Source: Candidatus Nanopelagicaceae bacterium
GTDB taxonomy: Bacteria > Actinomycetota > Actinomycetes > Nanopelagicales > Nanopelagicaceae
Length of the DNA stretch: 57,381 bases
Direction of reading: 5' to 3'
NCBI GenBank assembly: GCA_018882885.1
Contig: VERG01000009.1
Span: 1 to 57,381 of the forward strand
Part shown: piece by piece, positions 45,802-55,364 of the stretch
How positions within the stretch are numbered: position 1 is the first letter of the stretch
How the letters are laid out: each line of letters opens with the position of its first letter
The notes under the pieces: generated by a model
Database searches by the model: none
Seen by the model: only the letters and a program-made list of their open reading frames with translations
What the model was told of the DNA's origin: nothing
Translations under genes and position numbers: made by a program

Positions 45802-46734
45802 GCCCTTAAGCTCGCCACGAACCAGGTGAAAAATGATGGCTTGGATTGTGGTGCGACGATGAAAGGCTTCCCGCCAAATAACAGATCGCGGACCATCTAT
45901 TACCTCGGCATCTACCTCTTCGCCCCTATGTGCTGGCAGGCAATGCATAAAGATGCTGTCTGATGCTCCAGTAGCCATTAATTTTTCCGTAATTTTAAAG
46001 GGCGCTAGCGCTATCTCTTTTTCTTTTCTTTCACTTTCGGGATCTCCCATAGACATCCAAACATCGGTATACAAAACCGAGGCATCTTTCGCAGCTGCAA
46101 TCGGATCATGGGTGAGCTCGACCGTTCCACCATTTGCTTGTGCAATCTTTGTGGCGGTCTCAATAACATTTTTATCTGGGGCCCATTTGCCCGATGGGGT
46201 AGCGGCGACAACATGCGCACCCATAATTGCACCCATCATTAACCAAGCCGTAGTTACATTATTGCCATCACCCAAATATACAAATTTACGCCCAGAGATA
46301 TCCTTCCCAAACTTCTCTCTGATTGTTATCCAATCCGCTAAAGCTTGGGTTGGATGATCGTAATCTGTTAATCCATTGATAACTGGAATAGTTGCGTTTG
46401 CCCCAAGTTCATCAACCTCTGCTTGAGCATAAGTACGAATTAGAAGAGCGCTACAGAACTGGCTTATTACTTTGGCGGTATCGGCAATAGTTTCGCCACG
46501 GCCAATTTGTAGCTCATCACTGCGCAGAAATATTGGTGTACCGCCCAAGTGAGCCACCGCGGTTTCAGTTGCCAATCGGGTGCGAGTGGAGGGTTTGGAC
46601 ATGTAAACCGCGACGCTCTTGTGGGCCAAGGTATCTGCGGCTGAGGTGGGATCTTTAGCAAACCTGGCAGCGGTATCCAGAAGTAGCTCGACATCGGCTC
46701 GAGAGAGATGCTCAGTCTTTAATAGATCCTTCAT
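45799..46734 (-). CDS. argF: Ornithine carbamoyltransferase
   Basis: 311 aa. Carbamoyl-phosphate site SKPSTRTR, ornithine/CP motif HPTQALAD and HCLPAHRG catalytic cysteine motif. Makes citrulline, used by argG elsewhere in the window. Leaderless start, divergent from the DUF3039 gene with only 57 bp between the two ATGs. Confidence 0.95.
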   Translation of the reverse strand: MKDLLKTEHLSRADVELLLDTAARFAKDPTSAADTLAHKSVAVYMSKPSTRTRLATETAVAHLGGTPIFLRSDELQIGRGETIADTAKVISQFCSALLIRTYAQAEVDELGANATIPVINGLTDYDHPTQALADWITIREKFGKDISGRKFVYLGDGNNVTTAWLMMGAIMGAHVVAATPSGKWAPDKNVIETATKIAQANGGTVELTHDPIAAAKDASVLYTDVWMSMGDPESERKEKEIALAPFKITEKLMATGASDSIFMHCLPAHRGEEVDAEVIDGPRSVIWREAFHRRTTIQAIIFHLVRGELKG

Positions 46735-46740
46735 CCGCTT

Positions 46741-46746
46741 ATCTTA
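46741..46746 (-). promoter_or_regulatory. -10 box for leaderless argF mRNA
   Basis: TAAGAT on the minus strand, 6 nt before the ATG at 46734. Confidence 0.6.
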
Positions 46747-46779
46747 CGTCGCGCTTAGTTCACTCTGAGAATTTAGCTT

Positions 46780-46785
46780 TATTAT
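46780..46785 (+). promoter_or_regulatory. -10 box for leaderless DUF3039 gene mRNA
   Basis: TATTAT, 6 nt before the ATG at 46792; no SD. Confidence 0.6.
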
Positions 46786-46791
46786 TCCGCT

Positions 46792-47133
46792 ATGAATCAA
46801 GCGCCAAACTGGAAAATGGGGTTGTTTTCCCGCGGCAAGGGTGGAGTAGGCGGCTTGGGATCGACTGACACTTTGATAGATGAGCAATTAGAAACGCAGC
46901 ACCAAGAAGATCTCGAATCGGGCGATCATGAGAGATTTTCGCACTACGTAAAGAAGGACAAAATCGTCGAATCAGCGGTTTCGGGAAAACCTGTCACCGC
47001 TCTCTGTGGCAAACGTTGGGTGCCATCACGTGATCCAAAAAAATTTCCTATCTGTCCAACCTGTAAAGAGATTCATGCCGGTCTGCGCAAGGGACCAGAT
47101 GACAATGGTGGCAGCGAAAACCCGCAATCATGA
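46792..47133 (+). CDS. DUF3039 protein
   Basis: 113 aa, soluble. DHERFSHYVKKDKIVESAVSGKPVTALCGKRWVPSRDPKKFPICPTCK with zinc-type cysteines (C75-ish ALCGK, and ICPTC) is the DUF3039 signature, an actinobacterial family of unknown role. Followed by clpS and DUF2017, a conserved actinobacterial neighbourhood. Confidence 0.9.
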   Translation: MNQAPNWKMGLFSRGKGGVGGLGSTDTLIDEQLETQHQEDLESGDHERFSHYVKKDKIVESAVSGKPVTALCGKRWVPSRDPKKFPICPTCKEIHAGLRKGPDDNGGSENPQS

Positions 47134-47177
47134 TTTATAAATGTCATGTGAAATCAACTTTTTAGAATTGAAAAAGA

Positions 47178-47468
47178 ATGGCACTAGGCACAATCACTGA
47201 ATCTGAAACCGAGACAGATCTACGCGCAGATCGACCTTGGGTTTGTGTGGTCTGGGATGATCCCGTTAATTTAATGAGTTATGTGACCCATGTTTTTATG
47301 GTGTTGTTTGGATACTCAAAAGATCGTGCAACTGAGTTGATGTTAAAGGTTCACAATGAAGGCAAGGCGGTAGTTACCACCGGAACTCGCGAAGAGATGG
47401 AACGGGATGTACAAAGACTCCACGAGTACGGTTTATGGGCCACTGTGCAAAGGGAGATTGAACCGTGA
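47178..47468 (+). CDS. clpS: ATP-dependent Clp protease adaptor
   Basis: 96 aa. [27 protein letters not shown] matches the ClpS core that recognises N-degrons and hands them to ClpC/Clp[22 protein letters not shown] follows. 28 nt before DUF2017. Confidence 0.94.
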   Translation: MALGTITESETETDLRADRPWVCVVWDDPVNLMSYVTHVFMVLFGYSKDRATELMLKVHNEGKAVVTTGTREEMERDVQRLHEYGLWATVQREIEP

Positions 47469-47496
47469 AAAAGATTGAGTTGTAGGAGCTATAAGA

Positions 47497-48144
47497 ATGT
47501 CATCATTCCGCCAGCTCGATAACGGGGATTTATCAATCACCTTTACCTCTCAAGAGGCCCATGTGTTAATTAATTTAACCGAGCAACTTCTAGAGTTATT
47601 AGCAGATGGCGATGGTCAATCTCATCAAGTAGATCCACTTTTGCATCTGGTGGGTATATCTAATTCTGAAGCTCCGCCAGAGGATCCAGTTTTGAGAAGG
47701 TTGCTACCTAATGCCTACGACGATGAGCAGGCTGCGGGCGAGTTCCGTCGCTACACAGAGCATGGTCTGCGAGAAAAGAAGAAAGCTCATGCTTTATTGA
47801 TTTATGAAGCGCTCTTGCCGCAGGATGAGGATTGGAATGGCGATACCCCGTTAGATAAGGGTTCAATTCAAATCACATTACAAATGGCTGATTCACTGGC
47901 TTGGCTCGGTGGATTAAATGATTTGCGGTTAGCGCTGGCGGTACGCCTTGGTTTTGGCTCCGAGAAGGGCAGACCACAAGCGGATGGCGATAGTTCAAAT
48001 CTGGAAAATTCCGAGGCACAAAACTCGGATCTCCATAAGAAGTACGAGTTAATGGTCGAGAGCGATCCGATGAAGGCGGTTTACGCGGTTTACTCTTGGA
48101 TTGGCTGGTTGCAACAATCACTGCTTGAAGCGCTGGATAAATAA
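47497..48144 (+). CDS. DUF2017 protein
   Basis: 215 aa, soluble. DPVLRRLLPNAYDDEQAAGEFRRYTEHGLREKK and the C-terminal AVYSWIGWLQQSLLEAL are features of DUF2017, commonly next to clpS in actinobacteria. Function unknown. SD TAGGAG 8 nt before the ATG. Confidence 0.9.
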   Translation: MSSFRQLDNGDLSITFTSQEAHVLINLTEQLLELLADGDGQSHQVDPLLHLVGISNSEAPPEDPVLRRLLPNAYDDEQAAGEFRRYTEHGLREKKKAHALLIYEALLPQDEDWNGDTPLDKGSIQITLQMADSLAWLGGLNDLRLALAVRLGFGSEKGRPQADGDSSNLENSEAQNSDLHKKYELMVESDPMKAVYAVYSWIGWLQQSLLEALDK

Positions 48145-48147
48145 AAA

Positions 48148-48171
48148 CAGGGCCCGGTTTCCCGAGCCCTG
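48148..48171. terminator. Bidirectional hairpin between DUF2017 and actinorhodopsin
   Basis: CAGGGC at 48148-48153 pairs with GCCCTG at 48166-48171, with CCGG/CCGA inside. A-rich on the left (minus-strand T-run after the rhodopsin gene) and T-containing on the right; likely serves both convergent genes. Confidence 0.75.
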
Positions 48172-48196
48172 CCTTACTACTACTTACTTATTATTC

Positions 48197-48976
48197 TTAG
48201 TGATCGTCCTTCATGCCTTCTGCAATGGACTTCATGCGAGCGATCTTCAGAATTGTTAGACCCCATACGCACTTCGCAACAACGTCAGCGATGGTGTAAC
48301 CAACTTGACGTCCAACGAATGCTCCAGAGCTTGCTGCTCCATCTGCATCGATGATTGGAAGTAGATAGGAGATTGGGTAAACGCCCCATGATGCGATAAG
48401 TAGAAGACGTAGGCGACCAATGGTTGCAGCTACACCTTCTGGCTGACGATCAAGTGACTTACCAAGCTCTACGAATAGTACGTAAAGGATGTAAAGGAAT
48501 GGAATTGTGGAGAGAACGCCCCACATGATCTTCTCACCCTGATCTGAAGAGGTTTCTCCAGGATAGCCAAGTGCGATCATTGCTGCTGATGCAGGAACAA
48601 GACGCATAATCATTGACTTTGATGCTTCCTTAGCAAGTGCAAGAACTGCAATTACCTCAACAAGAAGCAATGGAACGGTAAGAATCCAGTCTACGTAACG
48701 GTATCCCTCATTGAATGCCATTGAGCTGGCATTTACATCATGGGCAACATTGAATGTGCCTTCTGCGGTTGCATCTTTGAATGAATCAAAGATACGTAGG
48801 TAGTGGTAACCAGCAATGAAGGTAACCATTGATGAAAGCACAAGCGCGTTGCGGTACTTAGGAAGAACGCGGTGCTGTGAAACTAGGGTGTAAACAGTTG
48901 TAGCAAGCATTGAGACAAGTCCGAATGAAAGGACGTTGTATACAACGCTCCACTGGGTTGCTGTTAATTGAAGCAA
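48197..48976 (-). CDS. Actinorhodopsin, light-driven proton pump
   Basis: 259 aa, seven membrane helices. Proton acceptor D96 and donor E107 in YVDWILTVPLLLVEV, with T100 between them, and retinal Schiff-base K235 in DVVAKCVWGL. H58 in GYHYLR corresponds to the histidine that pairs with the acceptor in proteorhodopsins. Leucine at the spectral-tuning position (L104) suggests green absorption. G153 in MWGVLSTIPF may leave room for a carotenoid antenna, by analogy with xanthorhodopsin. TTG start with strong SD GGAGG (48982-48986) 5 nt away. Codon use is uniform, as in highly expressed genes. Confidence 0.96.
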   Translation of the reverse strand: MLQLTATQWSVVYNVLSFGLVSMLATTVYTLVSQHRVLPKYRNALVLSSMVTFIAGYHYLRIFDSFKDATAEGTFNVAHDVNASSMAFNEGYRYVDWILTVPLLLVEVIAVLALAKEASKSMIMRLVPASAAMIALGYPGETSSDQGEKIMWGVLSTIPFLYILYVLFVELGKSLDRQPEGVAATIGRLRLLLIASWGVYPISYLLPIIDADGAASSGAFVGRQVGYTIADVVAKCVWGLTILKIARMKSIAEGMKDDH

Positions 48977-49216
48977 AATGGCCTCCGTGGGCTATTAGGT
49001 TCGCTCGGGTTTAATCGAGCCTGGTTTGCTCGGCCCAGTAAGAGCCAAGCGATCACCTCTTCCGTAGGCCCATATGAAGCCTCGGTCGACGCGATTAGGT
49101 AAAAGGGTCCTACTTACTCATGAGTTGTTCAAGCGGAAATCACGGCATTTCTTAAGAAATCTAACTTTTTTCTATGACTTTTCAGGGCAAATCGGACAGC
49201 GGAATCTGAAATATTA
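48977..49216. promoter_or_regulatory. Divergent actinorhodopsin/murI regulatory region
   Basis: 240 bp. Contains ACTCATGAGT (49116-49125) and ATTTCTTAAGAAAT (49147-49160), two perfect palindromes, plus a GCTCG/CGAGC hairpin near 49002-49020 in the likely rhodopsin leader. The leader is long, unlike most genes here. A -10 could not be placed with confidence. Confidence 0.45.
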
Positions 49217-50080
49217 ATGAGCCAGGCCACAGTTTTGCGGGGCTTTACACTTCAACCCGTGTCCTCAAGCGCTACATCGCCTTCAAATCAAGCCAATCAA
49301 CCGATTGGGATCTTTGATTCCGGACTAGGCGGCCTGACGGTAGCTCGAGCGATTATTGATCAGCTGCCAAATGAATCCACCATCTACTTCGGTGACACTG
49401 CGCGTGGACCCTATGGCCCGCGACCATTGGCGCAGGTGCGCACCTTTGCCTTGGAAATTATGGACTCCCTGGTTAATGCCGGAGTTAAAGCGATTGTTAT
49501 CGCCTGCAATACCGCAAGCGCTGCAATGCTTCGCGATGCTCGCGAGCGTTATTCGATACCGGTAATTGAGGTTATTCAACCGGCGGTACGACGTGCGGTC
49601 TCTGCAACCAAAAGCGGCAAGATTGGCGTAATAGGCACCCAAACCACAATTGATTCGCAGGCCTACAACGATGCCTTCGCTGCAGCGCCGCATTTAGATT
49701 TAACAACGGTGGCCTGCCCGGATTTTGTTAATTTCGTTGAGCGAGGAGAAACCTCAGGGGCTGCGGTTACTGCAGCAGCTGAGCGGTATTTTCAACCTTT
49801 GAAGAAAGCAGAGATAGATACCTTGGTTTTGGGATGTACTCATTATCCATTGCTAACCGGTGTTATCTCCTACGTCATGGGAAATGAGGTCACTCTGGTT
49901 TCAAGCGCTGAAGAGACCGCCAAAGATCTCTACCGGGTTTTGGTACAAAACAATTTGCTGCGCACAGAGATTTCTTCCGCAACACATCAATTTATCTCAA
50001 GTGGCGATCCAGAAAACTTCGCCAACCTAGCGAGAAGATTCCTCGGTCCAGAGGTCAACTTTGTTAAAGGTAAACTTTGA
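49217..50080 (+). CDS. murI: Glutamate racemase
   Basis: 287 aa. Makes D-glutamate for peptidoglycan. Catalytic cysteines in [11 protein letters not shown] and [10 protein letters not shown], and the N-terminal [13 protein letters not shown]. About 28 extra residues (MSQATVLRG...) precede the usual start, so the true start may lie further in. Followed by rph and rdgB, a conserved order. Confidence 0.93.
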   Translation: MSQATVLRGFTLQPVSSSATSPSNQANQPIGIFDSGLGGLTVARAIIDQLPNESTIYFGDTARGPYGPRPLAQVRTFALEIMDSLVNAGVKAIVIACNTASAAMLRDARERYSIPVIEVIQPAVRRAVSATKSGKIGVIGTQTTIDSQAYNDAFAAAPHLDLTTVACPDFVNFVERGETSGAAVTAAAERYFQPLKKAEIDTLVLGCTHYPLLTGVISYVMGNEVTLVSSAEETAKDLYRVLVQNNLLRTEISSATHQFISSGDPENFANLARRFLGPEVNFVKGKL

Positions 50081-50137
50081 GCATTACTTTTTTGATTTCA
50101 ATATTGAATTCAATTTCTCAAGTGAAAGAGAGCGCCA

Positions 50138-50881
50138 GTGTCAGCAAGTGAAAAAGCCTTAGTTCGTATTGATGGCAGAGGCGCAACTCAGCTAAGAGAG
50201 ATTAAATTTGAAAGAGGCTGGTTGAATCAGGCTGAAGGCTCGGTACTGGTTTCCTTTGGAAATACCCGAGTTTTGTGTGTCGCCTCATTTACTCCCGGGG
50301 TTCCAAGATGGTTGGTTGGATCTGGAAAAGGATGGGTCACATCGGAGTATTCAATGTTGCCGCGTGCCACACACACCCGATCTGATCGCGAGAGTGTTAA
50401 AGGAAAATTAGGCGGACGTACCCAAGAAATCTCCCGACTAATTGGCCGTTCATTACGTTCTATAGTCGACATGAAGGTCTTAGGTGAGAACACCATTGTT
50501 TTGGATTGTGATGTTTTACAAGCTGATGGCGGAACCCGCACCGCAGCGATAACCGGTGCCTATGTTGCATTAAGCGATGCAATCACTTGGGCAATGAAGC
50601 AGGGACATATCACCGGCAAATCTCCGCTATCAGATTCTGTAGCGGCGGTTAGTGTTGGAATCATCAATGGCACCCCGATGCTTGATCTTTGCTATGAAGA
50701 GGATGTCACCGCCGAAACCGATATGAATATTGTTTGCACAGGCGATGGAAAGTTTGTTGAGGTTCAAGGAACAGCAGAAGGAAAACCTTTCGACCGAGAG
50801 CTTTTAAATCAACTTCTTGATTTAGGTTCAAAGGGATGTCTCCAACTTGCAGAGCTGCAACAAGCGGCTTTGGCTCGTTAA
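50138..50881 (+). CDS. rph: Ribonuclease PH
   Basis: 247 aa. Phosphorolytic 3' trimming of tRNA precursors. [49 protein letters not shown] and [16 protein letters not shown] motifs. GTG start with SD GAAAGAGAG. Confidence 0.95.
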   Translation: MSASEKALVRIDGRGATQLREIKFERGWLNQAEGSVLVSFGNTRVLCVASFTPGVPRWLVGSGKGWVTSEYSMLPRATHTRSDRESVKGKLGGRTQEISRLIGRSLRSIVDMKVLGENTIVLDCDVLQADGGTRTAAITGAYVALSDAITWAMKQGHITGKSPLSDSVAAVSVGIINGTPMLDLCYEEDVTAETDMNIVCTGDGKFVEVQGTAEGKPFDRELLNQLLDLGSKGCLQLAELQQAALAR

Positions 50882-50902
50882 CTCTTTCTTGAAATTGTTA
50901 CG

Positions 50903-51505
50903 ATGAATGAACTGGTAGTCGCCACCCGAAATCAGGGGAAGATCGCAGAGCTGCAGAGATTGTTGTTGGAACATGCGCCAACTCTGCGCCTGCGTTCCGT
51001 ATCTGAATTTGATCTCGCTGATGTCGAAGAAACCGGCACCACATTTGAAGAGAATGCCTTACTCAAAGCCCAAACCATCGCCACGCTAACCGGCTTACCA
51101 GCGCTGGCAGATGACAGCGGAATCGCAATCGATGCCTTGAATGGCGCACCCGGAGTATTTTCTGCGCGCTGGGCGGGCAAACATGGTGATGATGCTGCCA
51201 ACATTGAGAAGGTACTTTTTGAGTTAATAGATATTCCACTTGAACAACGTGGAGCGCAGTTTGTCTGCGTCATCGCTCTTGCGATGCCAGATGGCAGAAA
51301 TCTAACCGTTAGGGCGGAGCTGCATGGAGTAGTTCGCTTTGCACCTGAGGGTGATTTTGGCTTTGGGTATGACCCGATTTTCCAACCGGATGGATTTTCC
51401 ATAACAACAGCGCAGATGACGCCGGAGCAGAAGGATGAGATTAGCCATCGCGGCAAAGCGTTGCGCGAAATCGCCCCGAAAATCCAGCCCTTTATTGGCC
51501 TGTAA
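50903..51505 (+). CDS. rdgB: dITP/XTP pyrophosphatase (HAM1/RdgB)
   Basis: 200 aa. Removes deaminated purine nucleotides. VVATRNQGKIAEL at the start, LADDSGIAIDALNGAPGVFSARWAG, FGFGYDPIF, and SHRGKALRE near the end. Follows rph by 21 nt. Confidence 0.95.
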   Translation: MNELVVATRNQGKIAELQRLLLEHAPTLRLRSVSEFDLADVEETGTTFEENALLKAQTIATLTGLPALADDSGIAIDALNGAPGVFSARWAGKHGDDAANIEKVLFELIDIPLEQRGAQFVCVIALAMPDGRNLTVRAELHGVVRFAPEGDFGFGYDPIFQPDGFSITTAQMTPEQKDEISHRGKALREIAPKIQPFIGL

Positions 51506-51600
51506 AGGCATCTACTTTCAAATTGCGCAGGTAGGCTTATGACATTGAATCTGCCTTGCAATCTTAGGCAAAGCAGCGAAATTACGTCGAAGGAGTAGTT

Positions 51601-52404
51601 GTGGCAGCAAAGAAGAAAGCTTCTGCAAAGCGCCCAGTTAAGAAGGCGGCTGTAAAGCGCCCCGCAAAAAAAGTGGCCAAAAAAACCACTAGCAAATCGG
51701 GCAAGAAAGCAGTTAAGAAAACCGCCAAGAAAGCTGTAAAAAAATCGGCAAAGCGTCCGATTAAGAAGGCCGCAGTTAAGAAGCCGGCAACCAAAAAAGT
51801 TTCTGCTAAGAAGAGTGCAAGCGCAAAGGTTGATGCCGCAAAGATCGTTATTCCACCAGTTCCATCTCGCAGCACCGCTGCAGTAACTAGCACACCAACA
51901 CCAGCAAAACCATCTGCACCAGCTGCTCCAGCCAAGAAAAGCTCAGGCAGTGTTTTGTTCCTAGTAATCGCTGGCGTGGTTCTTTTGGCGATATTTGCTT
52001 TAACCAACTCTTCCGATGATGAAGGTGCAACACCAACTCCTACAGCATCAGAGTCTGTCTCTGAAGAGCCAACCGCAGAACCATCTGAAAGCGCAAGTGA
52101 AGAGCCAGCACTTTCGGCTTATGAAGCTCCACAAAGCTTTGTTGCAATTGCAAATGGCAGCGAGGGTGTAACCCTGCGTTGGAAGGCTCCGACTGCGACA
52201 GAAGGTCTTACCGGATACGTAATCTCGGTTTCCTACAACGCGGTTGATTTCACTGAGGTAACCACAGTTGCAGCAGATCAACTCTCATATGCAATTGCAA
52301 AGGTCGGCGATGAGGGAGGAACTCAGTTCCTACTTCAATCGGTTTACTCCGATGGCACCAAGGTTGATGCTAAGAAGTTCTCACTTAAGGGTAAGTTTCA
52401 GTAA
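51601..52404 (+). CDS. Membrane protein with histone H1-like lysine-rich N-terminus and outer FN3-like domain
   Basis: 267 aa. Residues 1-80 are Lys/Ala-rich repeats (KKAxxKRPxKK type). A Pro/Ala spacer precedes one membrane helix (VLFLVIAGVVLLAIFAL), then an acidic Ser/Glu/Thr-rich linker (residues 140-170) and a C-terminal fibronectin type III-like domain (VTLRWKAPTATEGLTGYVISV). The basic part would be cytoplasmic and could touch DNA or RNA, tying it to the envelope; this is inference. SD AAGGAG before the GTG. Confidence 0.8.
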   Translation: MAAKKKASAKRPVKKAAVKRPAKKVAKKTTSKSGKKAVKKTAKKAVKKSAKRPIKKAAVKKPATKKVSAKKSASAKVDAAKIVIPPVPSRSTAAVTSTPTPAKPSAPAAPAKKSSGSVLFLVIAGVVLLAIFALTNSSDDEGATPTPTASESVSEEPTAEPSESASEEPALSAYEAPQSFVAIANGSEGVTLRWKAPTATEGLTGYVISVSYNAVDFTEVTTVAADQLSYAIAKVGDEGGTQFLLQSVYSDGTKVDAKKFSLKGKFQ

Positions 52405-52435
52405 CTCTTAATTAGAACTCTAATTACTTTAGAGA

Positions 52436-52465
52436 AACCGCCTCGAACTTCGGGGCGGTTTTTTA
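52436..52465. terminator. Bidirectional terminator
   Basis: ACCGCC at 52437-52442 pairs with GGCGGT at 52454-52459, followed by TTTTTT; inner CG/CG pairs extend the stem. A-run on the left side also serves the convergent acyltransferase gene, whose stop lies just inside it. Confidence 0.85.
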
Positions 52466-54217
52466 TTTATTTAAAACTTCGCGGATCGCTGCAACATAAG
52501 CATTGACCCCTGGTGGATTTAAATGAACACCATCGGTAGCAAAGTACTCTGGATGATTTTGAGAGATGCGATCCCAATCAACCAAAATCGTATTTGGATA
52601 ACGGGCTACAACTGAGCTGATAATTTGATTGTTCTCCTCTTTCCAACCACGAGGCACCGCAGTATTAACCACAATAATCCTCGGCTGATTTCGCACAATC
52701 TCCATAAGCGCTACTACATCAGACTCAACCAGTCGGTTGTTATTGCCCAGGTTTAATACCACGGGGGAGTTGGCAACAAATTGCTGATCAGTTTGTGTTA
52801 CCTCAATTAACTCATTTATTTGCCGTCCAACTCGGGCATTAATTAACTCAATCCGCTCGTACTTTGCCAAAACGTTGCGGATACCCAGGATTACCGAATC
52901 GCCAGTAACCCACAGGCCGGGCGTATCAGCATCGGTAATTACCTGATCAACTTCTTCTTCACTCTCAACTGCCGCCTGTTCTGCGGCGAGAATCTCATCA
53001 GCCTTTTTCATCGCATTCATAGATACGAGTGAGGTGGCAAATAAAGTGACAATCACAGCAACGGATGCGAAGAGTTTTTGACGTAACCGGACTGATTTGG
53101 TGCGATATTTCATGCCACGGAACCAGAGTTCGAAGTACCCACGTCTAACCGGAATCTCTATATAGCGAAGTGAGATATCAGCCAAAGCGAAAACAATTAG
53201 GACCCGCAATGCATATAAGGCCCAGTCATCGCCGACCAAATCAATTGAGGGCCTAGTAAGTTGAAAAACAATCCAGTGCCAGAGATAGATGCCATAGGAG
53301 CGCTCTCCGATCCAGATTAATACTCGGCTACTAAGTAGTGGAGCAAACCGTGATGCGGGATGAACTACCGAAACCAAGGTGAAACAACCAAATATGGCGG
53401 CGAGGGGGAATGCGATTCGATAGAGAGTTGGATCGCTTTCATTGATAAAGAGAAAGGTGGCAAGCAACCCAAGAAATCCAAATACTCCAAACAGATCAAC
53501 AAAATCCTGCGCTCGCTTAGAGATCTCCCTTGTTAAGTTCTGTGGTTTCCAGCTGACCGCCAAAGCTGATCCCAAAAACAAGCCAATGGAATGTGTATCG
53601 GTTCCAAAGTAAACATGGCTAATTGCTGATTCTTGGGTATCAATTCGAATGGAGTATGCAAACAGCGCTACACCTGAGGCGAGTGCAATGGCCAGCGCCA
53701 CAATTGAAATATTTTTTTTGCCAAAATAACGCAGAATAAAGAGAAGCACTAAGGGCCAAATCAGATAGAACTGCGCCTCTACTGCAAGCGACCAGGTGTG
53801 TTGCAATAACGGTGGCCTGCCTATGCTTTCAAAGTAATCCTGTTGCCGAGCCACTAGCGCCCAGTTCATGCTGCCACTCAATACATATGGAATATCAGAG
53901 ATGAAGCGACGCACGGTTTCTGGTGCATAAACACCGATATAGAGAGTTGTAAATACCAACATCGCAATTAGCGCTGGGAGTAAGCGGCGCACCCTACTCA
54001 GATAAAAGGCTCTGAGATCTAGAGTTCCTGAGCGGGCGATTGATTCTAGAATTAATCCGGTAATCACATAACCAGAGATTACGAAAAATAAATCAACACC
54101 TAGAAAGCCGCCGGGAATCCAATCGATACCGAGGTGATAAAGCAGAACCGCAATTACCGCAACCGCTCGTAATCCATCTACCGAGTGTATGTAGCGGTTT
54201 GTGGAGCTGGACATCAC
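52463..54217 (-). CDS. Acyltransferase 3 with C-terminal SGNH domain (OafA-like)
   Basis: 584 aa. N-terminal ten-helix acyltransferase 3 domain with the catalytic-type H in RAVAVIAVLLYHLG and GFLGVDLFFVISGYVI. C-terminal SGNH hydrolase-like domain: GDSVILG (Ser), LNLGNN (Asn) and DGVHLNPPG (Asp, His). Acetylates cell-surface sugars. Start is ATG 54214 (TGATG overlap with the upstream stop) or the GTG three bases before it. Confidence 0.92.
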   Translation of the reverse strand: MMSSSTNRYIHSVDGLRAVAVIAVLLYHLGIDWIPGGFLGVDLFFVISGYVITGLILESIARSGTLDLRAFYLSRVRRLLPALIAMLVFTTLYIGVYAPETVRRFISDIPYVLSGSMNWALVARQQDYFESIGRPPLLQHTWSLAVEAQFYLIWPLVLLFILRYFGKKNISIVALAIALASGVALFAYSIRIDTQESAISHVYFGTDTHSIGLFLGSALAVSWKPQNLTREISKRAQDFVDLFGVFGFLGLLATFLFINESDPTLYRIAFPLAAIFGCFTLVSVVHPASRFAPLLSSRVLIWIGERSYGIYLWHWIVFQLTRPSIDLVGDDWALYALRVLIVFALADISLRYIEIPVRRGYFELWFRGMKYRTKSVRLRQKLFASVAVIVTLFATSLVSMNAMKKADEILAAEQAAVESEEEVDQVITDADTPGLWVTGDSVILGIRNVLAKYERIELINARVGRQINELIEVTQTDQQFVANSPVVLNLGNNNRLVESDVVALMEIVRNQPRIIVVNTAVPRGWKEENNQIISSVVARYPNTILVDWDRISQNHPEYFATDGVHLNPPGVNAYVAAIREVLNK

Positions 54218-55098
54218 CGAGATTTCGCAGTTGTTTTCTTGACTTTGCTTTTAGCTTTTTTTGCGGTGTTTTTACTGCTCTTCTTTGCAGAACTCTTTGC
54301 GCCAGATGGTTTTGCAACAACGCCTCTGTTTTGGTTTTCATCGGCTGCACTTTGCTGTGCCTGCGCAACCCGGGCCGCCAACTTGGCATCACCAGTAGGT
54401 GTCCCATCTGCAGCAATTGCGCTAACTACCTGCTTCTGCAACTCTGCCAATCTGTTAAATGCAGACTCCAGACGGGCTCGAGATTGTGATATCGCATTTT
54501 CAGCCGCATCTAGTGATTGGGTTTGGATTCGATAAAGTCGCTCAGCCTCTGAAATAACTCCCGCCAGCCAGGTGCGATACTCGGAAACCTCTGTGGTTGC
54601 CGAAACTACAAGGCGCTCCGCTTCTCTCTTGGCGTTAGAAGTAATCTGAGATCCTTCACGTTTCTTACTGTTAATTAGATCCTCAGCCTCAGATTCCGCT
54701 TTGGAAACTAAATCGGCAGCATCACTTTCTGCAGCCTCTAAATATTTACGACCCCGTGACTCGGCCTGTGCCAAAGTGGATTTTGCTTTAGCTTCCGCAA
54801 TTTCAATCGCACTCGTCGCCTGCTTTTTGCTCTCAGACAAGAGGCGTTCGGCATTTGCATTCGCTTTTGACTCACGTTGTTGGGCGGTGCGAATAATCGA
54901 CATCGCGGTTTCAGTCGCCAAAATCTCAAACTCTTCTTTAGATAATGAAGTGATGTCACGCCTTGAACGCAGATCATTTAATTGAGACTCTAATTCGCGG
55001 ATTCGATCCAACGCCGCAGAACCGGCAGCAAGATTTGGTTTATCGGCCTCTTCTTCGCCCTTGAAACCAACCCATGATAAAAACTTCTTATCGGCCAC
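54214..55098 (-). CDS. Coiled-coil protein with lysine-rich tail (DivIVA/Wag31-like character)
   Basis: 294 aa. Long coiled coil from about residue 25 to 230 (heptad-rich ALDRIRELESQLNDLRS..., AEAKAKSTLAQAESRGRKYLEAAES), Ala/Glu/Lys-rich, then a Lys/Ala/Ser tail (AKKSSKNTAKKAKSKVKK). Layout recalls polar-growth DivIVA-type proteins, but the conserved N-terminal DivIVA motif was not recognised, so the family is uncertain. GTG start with SD GAGGAG. Translationally coupled to the acyltransferase gene. Confidence 0.7.
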   Translation of the reverse strand: MADKKFLSWVGFKGEEEADKPNLAAGSAALDRIRELESQLNDLRSRRDITSLSKEEFEILATETAMSIIRTAQQRESKANANAERLLSESKKQATSAIEIAEAKAKSTLAQAESRGRKYLEAAESDAADLVSKAESEAEDLINSKKREGSQITSNAKREAERLVVSATTEVSEYRTWLAGVISEAERLYRIQTQSLDAAENAISQSRARLESAFNRLAELQKQVVSAIAADGTPTGDAKLAARVAQAQQSAADENQNRGVVAKPSGAKSSAKKSSKNTAKKAKSKVKKTTAKSR

Positions 55099-55218
55099 GT
55101 TCTAGCTCCTCATCAATTCAGTGAACTCGGCGAATCTTCCCATGATTAAGTGGGTGTTGAAAATGGGGTGAACGCAGCGGAGTTAAGGTATTTGCGAAGT
55201 GAAAATATTGAAAGTTGG

Positions 55219-55297
55219 TGCGGGAGGTGGGACTTGAACCCACACGCCGAAGCACAGGTTCCTAAGACCTGCGTGTCTGCCATTTCACCACTCCCGC
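55219..55297 (-). tRNA. tRNA-Leu (anticodon UAG)
   Basis: Minus-strand: acceptor GCGGGAG/CTCCCGC, anticodon stem CAGGT/ACCTG with loop CTTAGGA (TAG), extra-arm TGCTTCGGCGT, T-arm GTGGG-TTCAAGT-CCCAC, discriminator A, CCA encoded at 55216-55218. 79 nt without CCA. Confidence 0.95.
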
Positions 55298-55364
55298 AAG
55301 AGTTGGATGGGAAGAATACCTGCAAATCCCAGGATAAAAAAATCCTAGCCGTGATCCCTTCGGA

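Noticed and set aside
50932-51561. Long minus-strand open frame of 209 codons
   Set aside because: Antisense to rdgB, which has clear family motifs; the frame is a by-product of codon bias.
51582-52007. Minus-strand open frame of 141 codons, Phe/Ala/Leu-rich
   Set aside because: Mirror of the AAG/GCC-rich Lys/Ala repeat of the real gene at 51601.
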